Assembly (NCBI RefSeq): GCF_021018805.1 | Contig: NC_086257.1 | Coordinates: forward strand, 18,761,193 to 18,825,192 | Origin: Prinia subflava | Taxonomy: Eukaryota; Chordata; Aves; Passeriformes; Cisticolidae | Length of the DNA: 64,000 nucleotides | Reading direction: 5' to 3' | Shown here: positions 13,101 through 27,981 of the stretch, one piece after another | How positions within the stretch are numbered: position 1 is the stretch's first letter | Layout of the letters: the number at the start of each line of letters is the position of its first letter | Notes under the pieces: model-generated | What the model was told of the DNA's origin: nothing | The model's input: only the letters and a program-made list of their open reading frames with translations | The model's database searches: none | Program-made: the position numbers and the translations under genes

Positions 13101-15731
13101 ACCAAACATGGTGATGATTAGCAGAGCACTGCAGAGGCTAATGCTTAATGGATTTAACAGAAGGGCTTGAAGAAGTGTCCTCAATGCCTGAGGCTTAAGT
13201 CCTGACACAGAAATGCAGACGCACATATATGCTTTAAATTTCACCACATTAAATATTATACAGGATATTTTCTCCTTGTAACAATGCCTCTAGCAAAGTT
13301 CAGCTCAGGAAACCCAGAATAGAATATGTAAAGATCCCTTACTCAGCCAGCCTTCCTCTATCAGCCTTTAAAAAATGTTTGTAGCTCTGATAATATTTCT
13401 TGAGGCTTTGCTGGAGCTGCATCCATCCAGCCACAAAACAGAGAGAGCCAACACCACATCCTGGAAGTAACAAATCACACAGGAGCTGAATATTGAAATC
13501 ACATTTGTAATTATTCAGTAGACTGAAATATGTTTACATGAGAATCCATTCAGTAATTCTGAATAAAAAGCCTGGGATTGAAAAAGAAGAACTGCTCACA
13601 TGTGACTTCTCAAGGAGGACAGACTGAATACTCAACCCATCTCTATCACCATTTATAAAGCAGTTGATGATTAATTCTTTATATCAAATATCCACTGGAG
13701 GAAAAGGTTTACACTCCAAGCTGTTAGCCTTTTAGGCATGCCTTCTTTACTTGAAGATTTATTTCACCTCAATGATTATGTGAGTGAGTGACATACTACT
13801 AAGTCAAAAGATGATCCAAAATTTGCAGCCTAACATTGAGATTTGGTTAGTTTATGTTATGCCTCATCATGGATTTCAAGCTAGGATGCAAGGAGGGGCC
13901 AATGCCTATTTCACAGTTAATATGAGTGGAAAGAATCTGACATTTAGAAGAGACAGAGTCTGGCTGCTCCAGGTACCCAGGACCTGGGTGGATTCTTGTG
14001 ACAGCAAGAAAATTTAGTGGACATGGATCTGTTACAATATCCCTGTGATAATTTACACCAAGTGATGTGCACTAACATGAAGAATTTATGGTCTAAATCA
14101 ACTACAACACAAGAAGAGATGAAAATCAAGAACTGGAAGCATGTGGCCATTTTTCTTGTTAGAATTTTACATGTGAAAAGATCAAATTGATGTAGACACC
14201 AGTACCCAAAGGGCTACTTGAAAACATTCAGTCTGGAGACATTATTGTTCTCATACAAGCAATAAAAATTAATTTCTTAGTTCAGTGATCCTGTAAGGTA
14301 CTGAGAATTTTCTAGAAGCGTGAAAAAGAAGATAATCATTATCTCCTAGCAGACAATAATCTTCAATAGAATCATCCCCCTGAACATAGTTAGCAATTCT
14401 GTAGGGTTCAGTTATTTTAGAGGAAAAATTCAGAGTTTTACCTGCACTTTTAAATGTTTCTGATGGGTGGATAACAACTGAAGCTTTAATATAGCTTTTG
14501 AAAGATCAGTAAAATGAAATTATTGGAGAGGGACCAATACCATTTCTGATTATTTCTTGTTTGTAGTCTTCTGACAAAACATAGAAACCAAATACATTTC
14601 TTCAGCGGCCTAATTTGCACCTTTTTTCACAGACTTCATGCTTTTGTCTCTGCAGCCATTACAGTTCATCAATTCCATCAAAAATCATGTAGCAATTTCA
14701 TTTCTCAAAACAAAGACACACATTCAAAACTCCCAACAGAAATCTAAAGGTCAGGCATTTATATTTTCACCAGTTAGCACCTTGCCAGCAAAATCTCCCA
14801 TTGTCTGTTGAGCACATTCCTCATTATTCTGACATTTTTTACTCTTCAGAGGGTGATATCCCTCTTTTAATGAGAATATCAGTGGAAAGCAATATTAAAC
14901 AGAGTCATTTTCCCTTTGTACTGAAACAAACAGTTTATAATTTTAAAATCATTGCCTTGTGTAACAAACACAGAATGAAACATTTCTTTCCTCTGGAAAT
15001 GCCCTATTCTCTGCACCAGAGGACTGCTCATATCCATCAGTCTTGAAATGTATCAGAGACTTTTGTTTCTTTGACCCAGGCTAATCTTAAATCATCAGCT
15101 TTGAGGCTGGAGAACATCATGGTAAAAATGAATCAAATGTCAGGGACGGGAAGAGGAGCTGATCCGTGGCCATCCACGATGAGAGGATCCTGGGGGGCTG
15201 CTCCTGGGGACCCCTCCTGCTCTGGACTGAAAGGGCCCTGACCAGAGCAGGAGGGTGAGCCAGAAGAGGGGAACCCTGACACCCCTCTGGACTTGCACCT
15301 CCCTGTGCTGAATGGACTCAGTTTTTGCACTCGAGCTCAGGAACAGGGGTGGGGTTTCATTCCCTTCCCTTTCACACAAGTAATTACTCACTCCATCAGT
15401 TTGTTCACATTCCCAGCTCATTCTCATTCCTTCACAGCTGCTTTTCCCTGAGTCAGGACCCAGTGTGCTGCAGCAAGTGTCTCCAGGATTATCACACAGT
15501 ACATACTTTATATGACACACTGGGGATTAAATACTCCCACTGTTTGTAAGAAAGTATTTTGGCATCTGCAGAAGAGGAACCTCGGGCAACTTTGCAAACA
15601 CCTTCCCTCAGTTCTCACCCAGGTACTGAATGAGCCACACCACGGGGGGCTGTGCTCCCTCACATTTGGGCCACTACTAAAATATGAAAGTGCTTCACTT
15701 AAAAGGATACAAAGATTAAATTCAGGATAAG

Positions 15732-15812
15732 GAATAGAACCATAGAATAATTTAGTTTGGAAATGCCTCTGGAGATCACCTGATGCAAACCCCTCAGCCC
15801 CACCAAAGAAGT
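15732..15812 (-). mobile_element. CR1 3'-end fragment, minus orientation
   Basis: The sequence 'agaaccatagaataatttag' followed by 'tttggaaatgcctctggagatcacctgatgcaaacccctc' is a diverged antisense copy of the CR1 3' terminus (atagaat repeat, then ttggaagggacct and the gagatcatctagt segment). Only the last 80 bp or so of the element remain. Confidence 0.75.
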
Positions 15813-18800
15813 ATTTGTATTTATGTCATACAAAGAATCTATAAATCTGCAGGAGATAATCTTATACAGAGTCACATATGATAATATCCCTTATAGGACA
15901 CAGAAATTATTTGAACTTATAACAAGTGCAAAACAGCATTGACAACCTTTGTGGTTTTGATATCTGGTGACTGATAGGCTTTATCTGGGAAATGCATTCT
16001 GGCTCCTGGGACAACTATTAACAATATTCTTCCTAAATATGAATGATTTCCTGCCTCTCACGTGATGCAAGTCCCACGTATCCCACTGACAGCAGGAATG
16101 AACAGTTACAATAAAAGAACAAGTTATTTTGCTTTGTCTTCCTTCCTACGGTAGGCAAAAAGGAAGCTTCATTCAGCAGCATCACAGCACAGCTAAAGGA
16201 ATCAAGAAACTGTGTCATCCCACTCTTCCCCACACAGACAGCAGCCAAATGCAAATGACATTTAATTAAAACTCTCCAGTTAGTTTAAGTTTGAAGTGCT
16301 TCCACTGAAATACGTTCTCTGACATAAAAGGAAAATTATAATCAGCCAGTATTGTGGGACCCACTGACAAGAGATCAATGGGCTTTCTGATGCTGCCTGC
16401 AGATTTCACTAGTGCTCTATTAAAATATACCATTTAAAATTATTTTTATGATAGAAATACAGCCCAATCAAAATGAAAAGAAATGGACAAGATGATTTTT
16501 AAAAGTCCATAGATCCATCATTTACTACAACAATTTTGCATAGATAAGAACATACCCTAACACATATTTAATTAAATGCTATGAAACGAATAAGCAAAAT
16601 ACAGAAATGCAATGCCAGGTATAGTCAGGTACAGATCTGGTAATGATCATCTATTACCTCTCGTGTAAATGAATTAAAGTAGACTCAAAAGAGAGATTAG
16701 GATCAGAGTACAGCACTTGAGTTAACCACAAGAAGTTTTTGTGTCTACAAACCACAGCTATTACACCAGCAGCAATATTGGTTAGAAACACTCTCAGAGG
16801 GAACCCAGGGGAAAGCTGCACCCTGGCAGAGCTCTCTGGGCCACCTCTTCAGCTGTGTTTTCTGTGGATCCACACCAGGTGTGTCACTTTGAAAGAGATG
16901 GAACTCTTTAGGTGCATCTGGGCACCAAAGCACTCCCTGTGGCAAAGCAGATTTCATAACTCCTTTGAGGAACGCTCTTGGGGAAGTCAGAGGAGCCAAT
17001 AGAGTTCTGGCTCTTCCAGTGACAATTCCAGCCCCATGGTGTGGTGTCACCTACCACAATTCCTGATCACAGCATTAGCAGGCAGGCAAGAGTCACATAA
17101 AGTGGGTTTAGACTGGGGGACAGCAAAAAGAAGCAGATTATTTGTGCTTCTCTTGCTTGCACTAGTACCTGGAGTTTTCCCAACTCCCCTCTCAGGAAGG
17201 GGATATGGAAGACCAGGCTGCAGCCATTCCCAGAATCCACACTGGGCAGTGGTAACAGTGACAGGGTGGCTTGGGGACAGCACACAGTTGTCTTTCAGTG
17301 TCACTCATGCACACAGGGGCTGCATACACCCACGAGAAACTCTGACTTCAACCCATCCATCAACAATTCCTTCTGTAAGAGTGTCAAAGTCCACCTACAT
17401 TTTCCAAGAGGAGGATATGGAGTCACAATTACTCCAAACTGGTCTAAAAGACATTGCAGCAAAAGCACATTTTCCTGACAAAGATAGATCTGACACCTGA
17501 GAGCTCCCAGCTCCAAGCAAGGCAGGTTGGAAAATTACCAAGACAGAATTAGGAGGAAGGATGCACCTGGCCTTCCAGGTGTGGCAGCCTCTCAGGAGAC
17601 ATCCCATCACAGCCCAGCCTTTCAGAAACAGGATCCTGAAATTATAACATATGTAAGGCTGAGGAGCCACACAGTCTGGTGTGCCAAGGCATCTGATTAG
17701 CTTCAGAAGGTGCAAAGATATAGATAGGAGAAAAAAGGGGAGGAGATGGGGAAACCAACCCAAAACAAGCAGAAAACCATCTACACTTTAATTTATGCTT
17801 TTTTCATCCAAAATTAACTTTAACTTTTGTGAATAAATTGTCCTCTAGAGGAAGGGGGTTGGAGGGATGTTTCTAGAGTAGATTTTAAAACTTTGTTTTT
17901 GGCATTCTCAGTGGGGTTTTTTTCAGCTGCTGGATACCATCATGAACAGCTGCTCCCAGCCACAGTGCACTTACTGCTGCCAGACTGCACGCTGAGAGCT
18001 GGAAATCTACTGTAAGAGGAGGGTTGCAGAGACTAAACCTCCACAGAGACTACTTTTAAGCCTGATTTAGAACTCTAGAGTTTAAGAATTCAATCCCAGT
18101 TTTTACTGGATTTTTTTTACTTCTGTTTGATTATGTGGCAGACCTTTTGTCTCAAGAAGAGAGGCTGCCCTGTGCAATTTGCCTCTTTGATATTTACACA
18201 TGCAATGGGTAAAATGACATGGCAACACGAATCCTGCAAAATTTTGCAAATAATCAAACATTTCAGTTGGAGTTTTTGTACCTATTTACATCCTTGTGTA
18301 CACTTAGGAAAGCATGATGGATAATGTGATTTTATTGCAAATGTGTTCATGTTGTTGAAATACAGTCATGCAATAGTCAGAAGCTTTGAAACTCTGATAT
18401 TTTTGTTTCTGCAGATGCTGAATTTTCTCCCTTACTGGTCTTTTAAAAAGATTTCACTCTACAAAAATTAAGTGTCTCACTTCACTTGGTCTTTTCAATA
18501 ATTTAGGCAGGATAAGAAGTTCACTATATAAAGTAGTTCACAAATGTTTAAAAGCTTAATTCTCTAGATTATGACTTCTGACAGGCTATACATATAAATT
18601 CAGCTAATGTATCCCTACAGAGAAATGTTATGCCTCAGAATAGAAAGTCTTTTGCAGGCAGCAGCTGGAGACAATATTTTCTCACCACGTGCAGTGCATG
18701 GAGATGCAGAGCTGTAGGATTACTGCAGGCCATATTTGTGCTATGTAGCTCTGGAGTTTAGGACAATCAGTTTTCACTGCTTACTACCAATCTGAACTTT

Positions 18801-20114
18801 CTCAAAGTGGGAGTTCAGGTTCATTTGTAGTCCAGAAACTGCCAAAGACTGAGCACAGGATGCTTTTGAGCTTTAGCAAAACAGAGCAAATCTTCCCTTG
18901 AGAATTAACTGATAGGAGAACTTGTAAAGGTATCTTTAACCATAATAATTCTCAGATGGTTGTGAACAAACCCCATCCCTTCTCCCTTGTGACAAGGTCC
19001 TGATGGAGCACAACTCCATATACTTGCACATGTCTCATAGGACTGCCAAACATAGATTTATCTCCTTGAAAATACAAAAAACAATTTAAAATAAGAAAGA
19101 CTAAAAAAGAAAACACACGGACTAGGAGACAAAATAGAAATTGCACAAGTATATGTCAAATACCTGCCCACTTCAACAGAATTATTAGTTGTTAATAATA
19201 TATTCTTACATAACAGATCACACCAGGGAAACAGAGGTAGGTGCAGCCACAGACACAGAACAAGTCCAAAGCCAGCCAGCTCTATTTCACCTTCTCCCAA
19301 AGTGAGTACACAGGGCAAACTGCAAGTGGGAGATGCTAAGTTAGAGCAACGCACTGTGCCGTTATTCCAATTTCACAGCTGCTGTGAGACTGCCCCAACT
19401 TGAGTGGAATTCTTCTGAAATCCACAGGTTTTAATCATTACCCGTAACTGTAAATGAAGGTAAACGTGCACTGCCAATGTCACAGTGAGGGTGACACAAG
19501 TCTTTGGGTTCCCTGATTCAGGGCAAATGCGGCGCAGAGAAAGGAGCAAGTGCGATGGAGTGCCCAAAAAGAAAATTTCACTTTAATGACAAATAAAGTA
19601 GGAACAAAGCCCAGAAGCCAAACACAGTATAGGGACAAATTCTAAAGACCAGCAACAAGGCAGGAGTAACAGTGTATAGACTTGGGGTGGATCATTACAG
19701 AAATATTACCAAACATGGAACACAAGTAACCAGTAGAGGAACTGAACTCGGATTCATTGACACAGTAGCCTCAAAGGCCCTTGGGAGGATTTCTCTGGCT
19801 CACCCTGAGTTAGATAAATCCTCCCAGGGCTTGAAGCCAAGGTCTGGCCTGTCTGGGGTGAGACCTGGCTGGCCCTGTGTCAGAGCTAGGTCAGCTCCCA
19901 CAGATGAGTTCCTTGTAAGGAACACAGCTACATTTGTTGATCTTTGCTCATTATAGGTTCTTGATTGCTCCCAAGGCCTTTCAAACTCTTTATGCTTCGA
20001 GTTCTGTGGCAGACTCTTCAGAAACTTTAGACTGGCAAAGTCTTTGGGAAAACTGGGGGTTTTCCCTGAGCCTTTAATCACAAACATTGAGCACAGCCCT
20101 GCATAGAGGGCTTG

Positions 20115-20318
20115 GGAGTGCTGGAAATTCTTTGCTCAGAGGGTGGTGAGACACCGGCTGCCCAGAGGAGCTGTGGATGCTCCATGTTTGCAAATGATGA
20201 AGGCCAGGCTCCATGGGACCCTGGGTGACTTGAGCTAGTGGGTGGCATGCTGGCTCATGATAGAAGGGTTGGAATTAGATAATCCTTAAGATCCCTTCCA
20301 ACCCCAACCACCCTAAAA
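20115..20318 (+). mobile_element. CR1 3'-end fragment, plus orientation
   Basis: Sense CR1 3' sequence is recognisable: 'ggctgcccagaggagctgtg', 'gatgctccatg', a diverged 'gaaggccaggctccatggga' segment, then 'gggttggaattagataatcc', 'ttaagatcccttccaacccc' and 'aaccaccctaaaaat'. The copy is about 200 bp and 5'-truncated, which is usual for CR1. No element coding sequence remains. Confidence 0.85.
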
Positions 20319-23300
20319 ATGCATAAAAACAAAAAAATTGTGCTGCAGATATGCAAGTATGTAAGTAGAGAAACTTTCAGTGTGTGATGTGGGCTTGTTA
20401 TCTCGCTTCATCATGTCAAACACCTTTGACATGACATACTTCATGAGGGCTGACAATGTCATCAGTTTTCTCCTTCTTTTCTGACATTTTCCATTATCTC
20501 TGTTCTCTCTTCCTCTGTCTGACATTGCTTTTCACAGCAGCTCTCTCTGTTCTCCTGAAACCAGGAGACAAGTACTTCTCTGTAAGTGTACACAATCCCT
20601 GATGGGATTTGGAACACGGAGATGTGGTGAAATTGATAATAGGATTGTGAACTTCATCAACAAATCTTTTTTTTAAATCTACGCAAAGAATGGATAAGGA
20701 GTATTTACCGCCCAGGAGCTCTGGCTTGCTGCAGCTGTGCACACTGACTGGGATCACCTCCAGGCTCTCCCAGTCCTAAATATTCCAGATGTTTCATTAT
20801 CATATCTTCCCATCATTCACAATACAATTATGAGCTTCATTTGCTGCTGAGAACCAAGCAAAGCCTAAAGTTGGAAATTACAGTCAGAAGCGGGTTCGTG
20901 CTGGCTGAATACAAACTTTGAAATGCTTTTCCATGTTTATTTTTAATGGATTCTGAATGCTTCCACTAATTCAGGAACTCAACCAATTAAAACAAGAGAA
21001 GGAGGACTTGTTTTGCTAAAAGTAATTCCTATTTAGGGGATTTATTGAGCGCCCCTTCTAGCCGGAGGAGGCAATGGGATTGGGAGTGTTAACGTCTTAC
21101 AGCGTCAAGCCTCAACTGCTTAAATGCCTCCAGGTTAATGCTCTGAGGGCAAAAAACAAGGCTGCCCTATGTCCCATCCCTAACTACAGACAGGGAGTTA
21201 TATTTAGGGTTTAAATGTGTGAGATTTAGTCCTTATACAGATCAAAATAGGCTGTTATATCTTAGACAAGCTTTTATCTTTATACAAGAGTCACATGTAA
21301 CTACAATTACCATCCAGGGTATAGTTTCTGGGTTTGTAATTGTATTACTCAGACTTAGGAAATACAGAACACACCATATTCGTGTTCTCAGGGGCCTGTG
21401 ATACAGCAGTACCAGCTGTAGATAGGCAGCAGTATAAAACCTCACAACAGGAGAATCTGTAGTATTTTAAACTGGCTTCTGGCCATTTTGATAATTGCCG
21501 ATTGATAACTGAACAGCTACAGGGCAACAGCTACTGTTCTGGATTTTCCTGAGCAAAAATGCTATTATTTTTCTATAGCTTATTTTACATCATAATTTCC
21601 CAGCATGCTAGATGAGACAAAGCATCTCTACAATGCTTGTGGCTCTTCACTAATATTTCAATCATTTTAGATGTGAAAGAAGTGCAAGACTACAGACACA
21701 GTTATTGGAAAAAGGAAAGTCTAATCTTTCATTTCATATTAATAGTTGAAATTAGTTTAAAAAATAAAAGACTATGGAAAAATATTTTCTCTTTAAAATA
21801 GTGATGGACAGCTGGGCTTATCGTTACTCTGTGCCACATTCTTTGATTTCTCTCAATTTGTCTTTCTCGCTGCAATCCTCCTAGCCAGTATGTTGCTGTA
21901 TTCACTCTGGACTTCACAATCCTGAGTGAATTTCAAGAAGTTAATAGTCCTTTATAGATGTATTTCCTCACATCCATCCCCCATCAGAACCCCAGAGAGA
22001 AAAACATCCAGCTCTCAAAAGCTGTTCTGTTTTACTGTAGAGATGACAACTGCAGTGCAAAGATTTCCCGTCGAGCTCTGAACATTGCCATGAAATTCAG
22101 CAATTCCTTTACATCCCTCTAGTCCTGCTGGTTTTATTCCAGTTGCTGCCAACATTAGGGCGTTTTTACAAAATGAACAACTGAGAAAGGAGATACAAGT
22201 TTTTCGTTTGGAATTCATCCACAGAAGCAGCGAGCCAAACAAAGGAAGAAAGATACAACTAATGCAGCCAACACAGAAGGAGCAATGCTTAAAAAACCCC
22301 CAACAAACCAAGAAAGTCCTTTTGGTTGAATATACATAAGTTGGTTTTAAATGTCCTATTTCTTTTCACTGAGAGAGCTTGTTCAGCATGACTCAGAGTT
22401 ACATACAATTTTAATAAACATTTTATGTACATAGAATTTCAGGAAAAATATAACACATATTAGGTTTATAACATCTCCAGCTTTTGGTGACAGTCTTCTG
22501 TAGAAAATACTTTGAGATATCAGTTCCAAACTTTCAGTTACTGATTTCTTTCTGAGCTATATATTTTTCTGGTACCTCTGTAACCAGATAACTTGGACTT
22601 AGTAAGACATTCCGTTTGATTCAAAGCTAACTACTTTCATAATTTTGCATTGCATTGATAGTTACTTTAGTTCTGAGTCAAAGAAACAAATTTTTCATTG
22701 GGATTTTTCCAGTCAGACTGACAAGCCAGAACAGGCTGAAGCAGTCTGGTTAGGAACATTTACAATGATATTGTCATAGCATTTACACTGGTGCTGGTGC
22801 CAAATGAGCAGAAGTTCCAGCAGTTCTCCTGATAAATCTGTTTCAACACTGCTTTATTCAGAACTAAGGCGATCATTATTCCAGACCATTCTTGTATATT
22901 TTTCTAAATAATGATATTAAATCAATACATAAACATGGTAGGAGAAATGTCAACACTGTACAATAGCTACTGCAACAGGGAATGTGTCCCCAAGAGGCCA
23001 CAGCTGAGGTTTACTAGTGCACAGTGTAACCCCAACTCAGCAGTTTCAACAGAAAATATTTCCCATCTCCCTACACAGAGAGTACCTATTGTTTCTAGGC
23101 ATGATACTCCGTACAAGAAACAGAATAGAGGGCAACACACATCAGGGCAAACATCATGGTAGTCGCAAAGTGAAACAGAAATATCTAATTTTAGTTCTGT
23201 AACAGCATTTCTGACTCACTGAACATGTAATTCTCAGAGGGTGAATTTCAAGTGTTGATAGATTTACTGCAAAGTAAAATTAAGGATCAAAAACTAGCCT

Positions 23301-26163
23301 TCATTGCTATTTTATGGATTATTTCCTAGGAGGATTTATAGAAGTCATACTTGAAGCAGACAGCAAGTGATTATCTGGAGTTCAAGTACTCCATTCAATA
23401 GAACACTACTGTGATAGCAGGTGCTCTGCTGCCTTCTGGGCTGTACTGTAAAGAATGGAAAAGCAGCAGCAAAAAAAGAGGACTCCAGCAGAGAATCCTA
23501 AGGACACTGAAGGGAGGTGCAAACTGAAAATTCATGAAATGCTCTCCGCACAACATCACACCTGCCCTGAAGTGTGAACCCAGGGGAAGAAAGGTAGCAG
23601 TTTCCCAAAATAAAACACTCCCCTCCAGATCAGTTGAGATCCTTTCTCCAGACTGCTGAAATCCCTGCTCGTGGGAGTATTCAGCACCAGCTACTCCCAG
23701 TGGAGAGTGAAGTGCTGGCACATCGATGTGAACAGCAGAATGATTTTTGGGGATGTATCTCATGAGGAAGGTGGAGGGAGCAAATCAGTGTCTCCATCTG
23801 AGCTTGGTTGTCTCCAAGCTGAAAGGTCAGAGAGTCAGCAAAGATGCTCCTCTGACTTAAGAGTAGCACTAGAGCACTTCACAAGCAGAATAATACAAAT
23901 ACCACTATTTTTTATATATATATACATTTCTTAGAGGATATTCCCTACAAGATACAAGCGATGTACAAAACAAAGAAAGACTTTTTCTATCTGTTATATA
24001 TGAGGTCAGCTAAGGTGAGCACAAGGCATATCACAACCTCAAAAGCTAGGAATTACTAAGAATTACCATATCACATGGTATCACACAGCCCAGAAATTTA
24101 AAGCCATTTTCTCAGTGGTACAAAAAAACCTTTGGAAGAAAGTCCTTCTTCTTGTGGCTCCCACAGTATTTGTAACAATTTAAAATGTCATCTATAATTT
24201 GCTGATCTGGTGGTATCTGTAATGCTGCTCATTAGAATTAAATGGCTAACTTGATATAGTCATAAACAAGTCATGCTCAGTAATAGGAGCTCTAAATTAG
24301 GCAGCTACAAGACAAACAAAAAACCATCTTTTATTCTTGATCCTGCTCTTGTGTACAGAGCCTTTGGTTCATGAATAAACCAGGAAATTTCAGACTGAAA
24401 TTTCAAATTTATTCACAAAATGCAGCACTTGATGCATTCATTGTGTATGTCTCTTTTCTGCGTTTACTCTCAAAGAGCTCACATTTGCACAGAAGACACT
24501 GCCTTGTTTTAATTAACAATTGATTTCCAGCTATTTGGTGTGTGGAACATGCATATTTTTACATTTTCAAGCAGACTTTTAAGAGACTTTCTAAAAGCTC
24601 ACAGCCTCTGGTAATGTAAGAATATTTACAGAGTGCAAAAAAAAATTAAAGCCTGTATATGGAAATACTACACAGTTAAGCTATATTAACACAGGCAATA
24701 CAGAAATAAAAGGTCAGAATTTAACAAAAACACCAACACAAAAAAATAAAAACCCTTTGGGGAAAATAGAAACAGCCTCAGCAGGTATATGAGGAGTTAT
24801 TCCTCTACTATTCAGGGAACAGGAACATGGAAAAGAGAGGGGTTTTTTTCAACACTTCCAGGATAACACAGTAACATTTGAAAGGAGATGGTCTCACGTA
24901 CTAAGATAAAAGTTCTCAGTCTACCATAGCCAAACTCTCTTCAACCATTAGTTGTGTTATTGACCAAAAAAACTTATTCTGTTAATGAAATGAGGCAAAA
25001 TATAGATAAAAACTCAAGTGTAGCTGATGAGTGGACTGTGCAATTCAGAAAGGAGTGTGTGAAAACTGCTCCAAGCTGTCCTTTCCACTTCACGGACCAG
25101 GAATCTGCTGCTTGATTTTTTTGGTTGCCAATGACTCCACAGGCACTTCATGTTAAGGTATGAGAACAGGAGGGGAAAAAAAAACCTGTTCTTGCTGTGG
25201 ACACTCTTAGTTCAGCTTTTGGACTAACCACAGCTCGGCAGGGTTCCAAACAAGGCCACCTTGTGACCCAGGTGCCAGCCTCCCTCCTTTCCAGGGAAGC
25301 ACCGGTATTTTCCGATCCTACTGGGCAACTGGCATAATTACAGGAGATTCTGCTTCCCCCTGACCAGGCAGTGCCTGCACAGTGCCAGTACCACAGGTTG
25401 CCTCGCTCCTGGGAATCCTCATTGCCTCATCCCTGCTGGATCCTTTCTGGCACTGATCTCTTGGGGCAGACTCACATTTCTCACTTCTCTTTTCAACCCT
25501 TGAACACCTCCCCATAGAAAGGAAGGGTTCAATTCACTCTCTTCATGAATATGCAGCTCTAATTAACTAATAAGCATGTTTCTTGGAGCCTGAGATTCTG
25601 GCAGTAGCTCTGGTGTGTTATCCTACCTCAGTAACTCCCCTGTAGCAAACTTGGAGTTGAAGCACATGTCACTGGGCCTCTCACTGCTATCACCATCTGC
25701 GGCAGCTCCTTTTATTCCTCAATTATGCTCGTGCTATCTGGGCTGAAAAAAACCTTCCAGTCCTTGCCAGTCTAAGCATATGCCTGTGTATTTATTCAAG
25801 TAGTTTTTAACGATCTGAGCTGACAATGCCATCTTTCATACCATTTCACTGCAGTTGCATTAATATGGAGTGTCTCACGCTTAATGGGAAAGAGTGAAGT
25901 TGGGATGAAACTTCCTTATTTACAAGATTTTCAGAGTGAAATGAAGCAGCAGAGTGTTCCAGTGAATACAAAATCCAGAGTGCTGACTGATAGACTGATT
26001 TCAGTCAGTCATAGCACTGTCACTAACAGAAGCTATCTAAGGCCACTCTCTCTTCCTAAATACAAAAAGAGACAGGATAATGAATTACTGCAGCATTTAA
26101 AACAGCAAATCGACCTTTCTTTCCCTGTGCTGGCTCAGTCGCTCTCATCACTGAGTAGAAAGC

Positions 26164-26404
26164 AAAGACAGATAGATAAATATAGATATAGATTATATAG
26201 ATACAGACATATAGATTAGATATAGAGATAGAGAGATAGAGATAGAGATAGAGATAGAGATGAGATAAAGATAGAGATAGAGATGAGATAGAGACAGAGA
26301 TAGAGATAGAGATAGAGAGATAGAGATAGAGATAGAGATAGAGATAGAGATAGAGATAGAGATAGAGATAGAGATAGAGAGCGATAGATATATACAGATA
26401 TAAA
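26164..26404. repeat. (GAGATA)n hexanucleotide microsatellite
   Basis: An approximately 240-bp array of GATA- and GAGATA-type units. The most regular run is at about 26313-26381, and the edges decay into GATATA and TAGATA variants. The minus strand reads TATCTC, so all three minus frames stay open as Tyr-Leu, Ser-Ile or Ser-Leu repeats. These are artefacts of the repeat, not genes. Length variation between individuals is expected. Confidence 0.97.
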
Positions 26405-27862
26405 CATATTTGATACAAATATGTACATTTGAAACTCCACAATTTATTCTCTGCACCCAGGCTAACTCCCACCTCACCCACTGACCCCTCTCCAGGTGTT
26501 TGTCAGGGCCAGTCCTTGGTACAATGAGACATTAGTGAGCTGCTGCCCCCCTTTCCCTCAGCTCTGAGCCTGCTGATTCTCTGATAAAAATCACATTTGT
26601 TGAGGCTGCCTGCAAGCCGTTCAGAAGATGGTTAACTCATCCCTGCTCTTTCACTTGAGCAAGATCAATTTTGATGTTCAAGAACAGTCTGTGGTAGATG
26701 AATGTGATCTTGTGGAAGGAGACACCAGCAGAGTGTTGGACTGCACTGCACAATTGAGACAGATTTATTTTTTTATGGAACCTCTGAGGAGAAATATTTC
26801 TGACAGTAGCTGATGTGCTGTTGTCAGGCCGTTTAACCTCCACAGCCTTGGGTTACTGTGCCCTGGGGTGCAGGGGAGATTTAGTTTAGCTTTAACTACA
26901 CAGGACAGACTGGTGCTAGATTTGACATCCCAGCTGAAGAGGCACAATCCATTAACTGGAGCAACTGTACCTCCAAGGGGTTTTGTATCTGCCAGAACCC
27001 AGTTTGGAAATACAAGTAGCATCACTTACAACCCAAGAAAGTAATCAGAATGGAAGCTTCTTTGGAAAGATAACTGATGATATAGCAATTCTTTTGCATA
27101 TAAAATCTTAATTAAGATATTTTGAGGATTAAGAATTTCTCCATAAGAGCCATTTGCTGTTACCAGCTGCTTTTACTGCTTGGTCACAGATATCATGTTG
27201 TAGATATCCACAGAGTTTTTATTAAACAAAATTGCTACACTAACAGCCAAACTAAGCTGCTGTAAAAAGTGTGGACTCACCACCTTTTTAATTACACTGC
27301 AGACATCCTAAAACTGATAGTTAACAGCTGAATTTTGTGATAATATTGAATTACAGAAACAAAACCAGAGAACTTGCTTCCCTAACGAGGAACCTGCCAA
27401 CCTAAGCTCAAGTGGACAGCAAAACATTATACATTGACATTTATAAACATTATACCCATTTAAAGCACACATTTAAAAAGTGTGTAAAAAGTGAGTGAAT
27501 AAGTACATAATTTTCTTTTTTTTTTAATAGATAATTTTTACTACATAAGTATGCAAAAATAAATAAAATAGGTAAAATAATTTCTATAGGGGAGAGTGAA
27601 AGCCCATTCAAGCAGAACAGAACAGAGAATATCCAACATCAGTGATGTGCTGGCTATCAGAAATAGAGATGAATACTTTCAGCTCCTTGTAGAACAGGCC
27701 AGGTGCTAATTACTGTCATTGATGTGCATATGAAATTAAATCCACCAAAGCAAAAGAGTATAGAATACTTGCAAACGTACACAAAAGAGCAGATTTATAC
27801 AAATGTAACTGATGAGGCCTATTATGCTAAAAAAAAGTCTTAAACAGAAAAAGATAGATGAT

Positions 27863-27981
27863 CAGGCCAGATGGAACTCTGAGACACCTGATCTAGTAGA
27901 AGGTGTCCCTGCCCACGGCAGGGAATTGGAATTAGATGGTCCTTCAGATCCCTTCCAACTCAGATAATTCTATGATTCTTT
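27863..27981 (+). mobile_element. CR1 3'-end fragment with intact terminus
   Basis: This is the best-preserved CR1 end in the window: a 'ctgatctagtagaaggtgtc' segment, 'cctgcccacggcaggg', 'ttggaattagatggtccttc', 'agatcccttccaactcagat' and the terminal 'aattctatgattctt'. The last motif is the typical avian CR1 3' end. About 120 bp are left. Confidence 0.92.

Noticed and set aside
15125..15345. GC-richer block that might be an LTR fragment
   Set aside because: No TG...CA ends, poly(A) signal arrangement or target-site duplication could be recognised.
17036..17500. A 154-codon + strand frame with a hydrophobic LLLLALVPGVFP segment resembling a signal peptide
   Set aside because: The hydrophobic run is about 33 residues from the start, no conserved cysteine or domain pattern follows, and opposite-strand frames are equally open.
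26056..26481. Three overlapping minus-strand open frames of 74-141 codons rich in Tyr-Leu or Ser-Ile
   Set aside because: They are translations of the TATCTC microsatellite in three frames; no gene.
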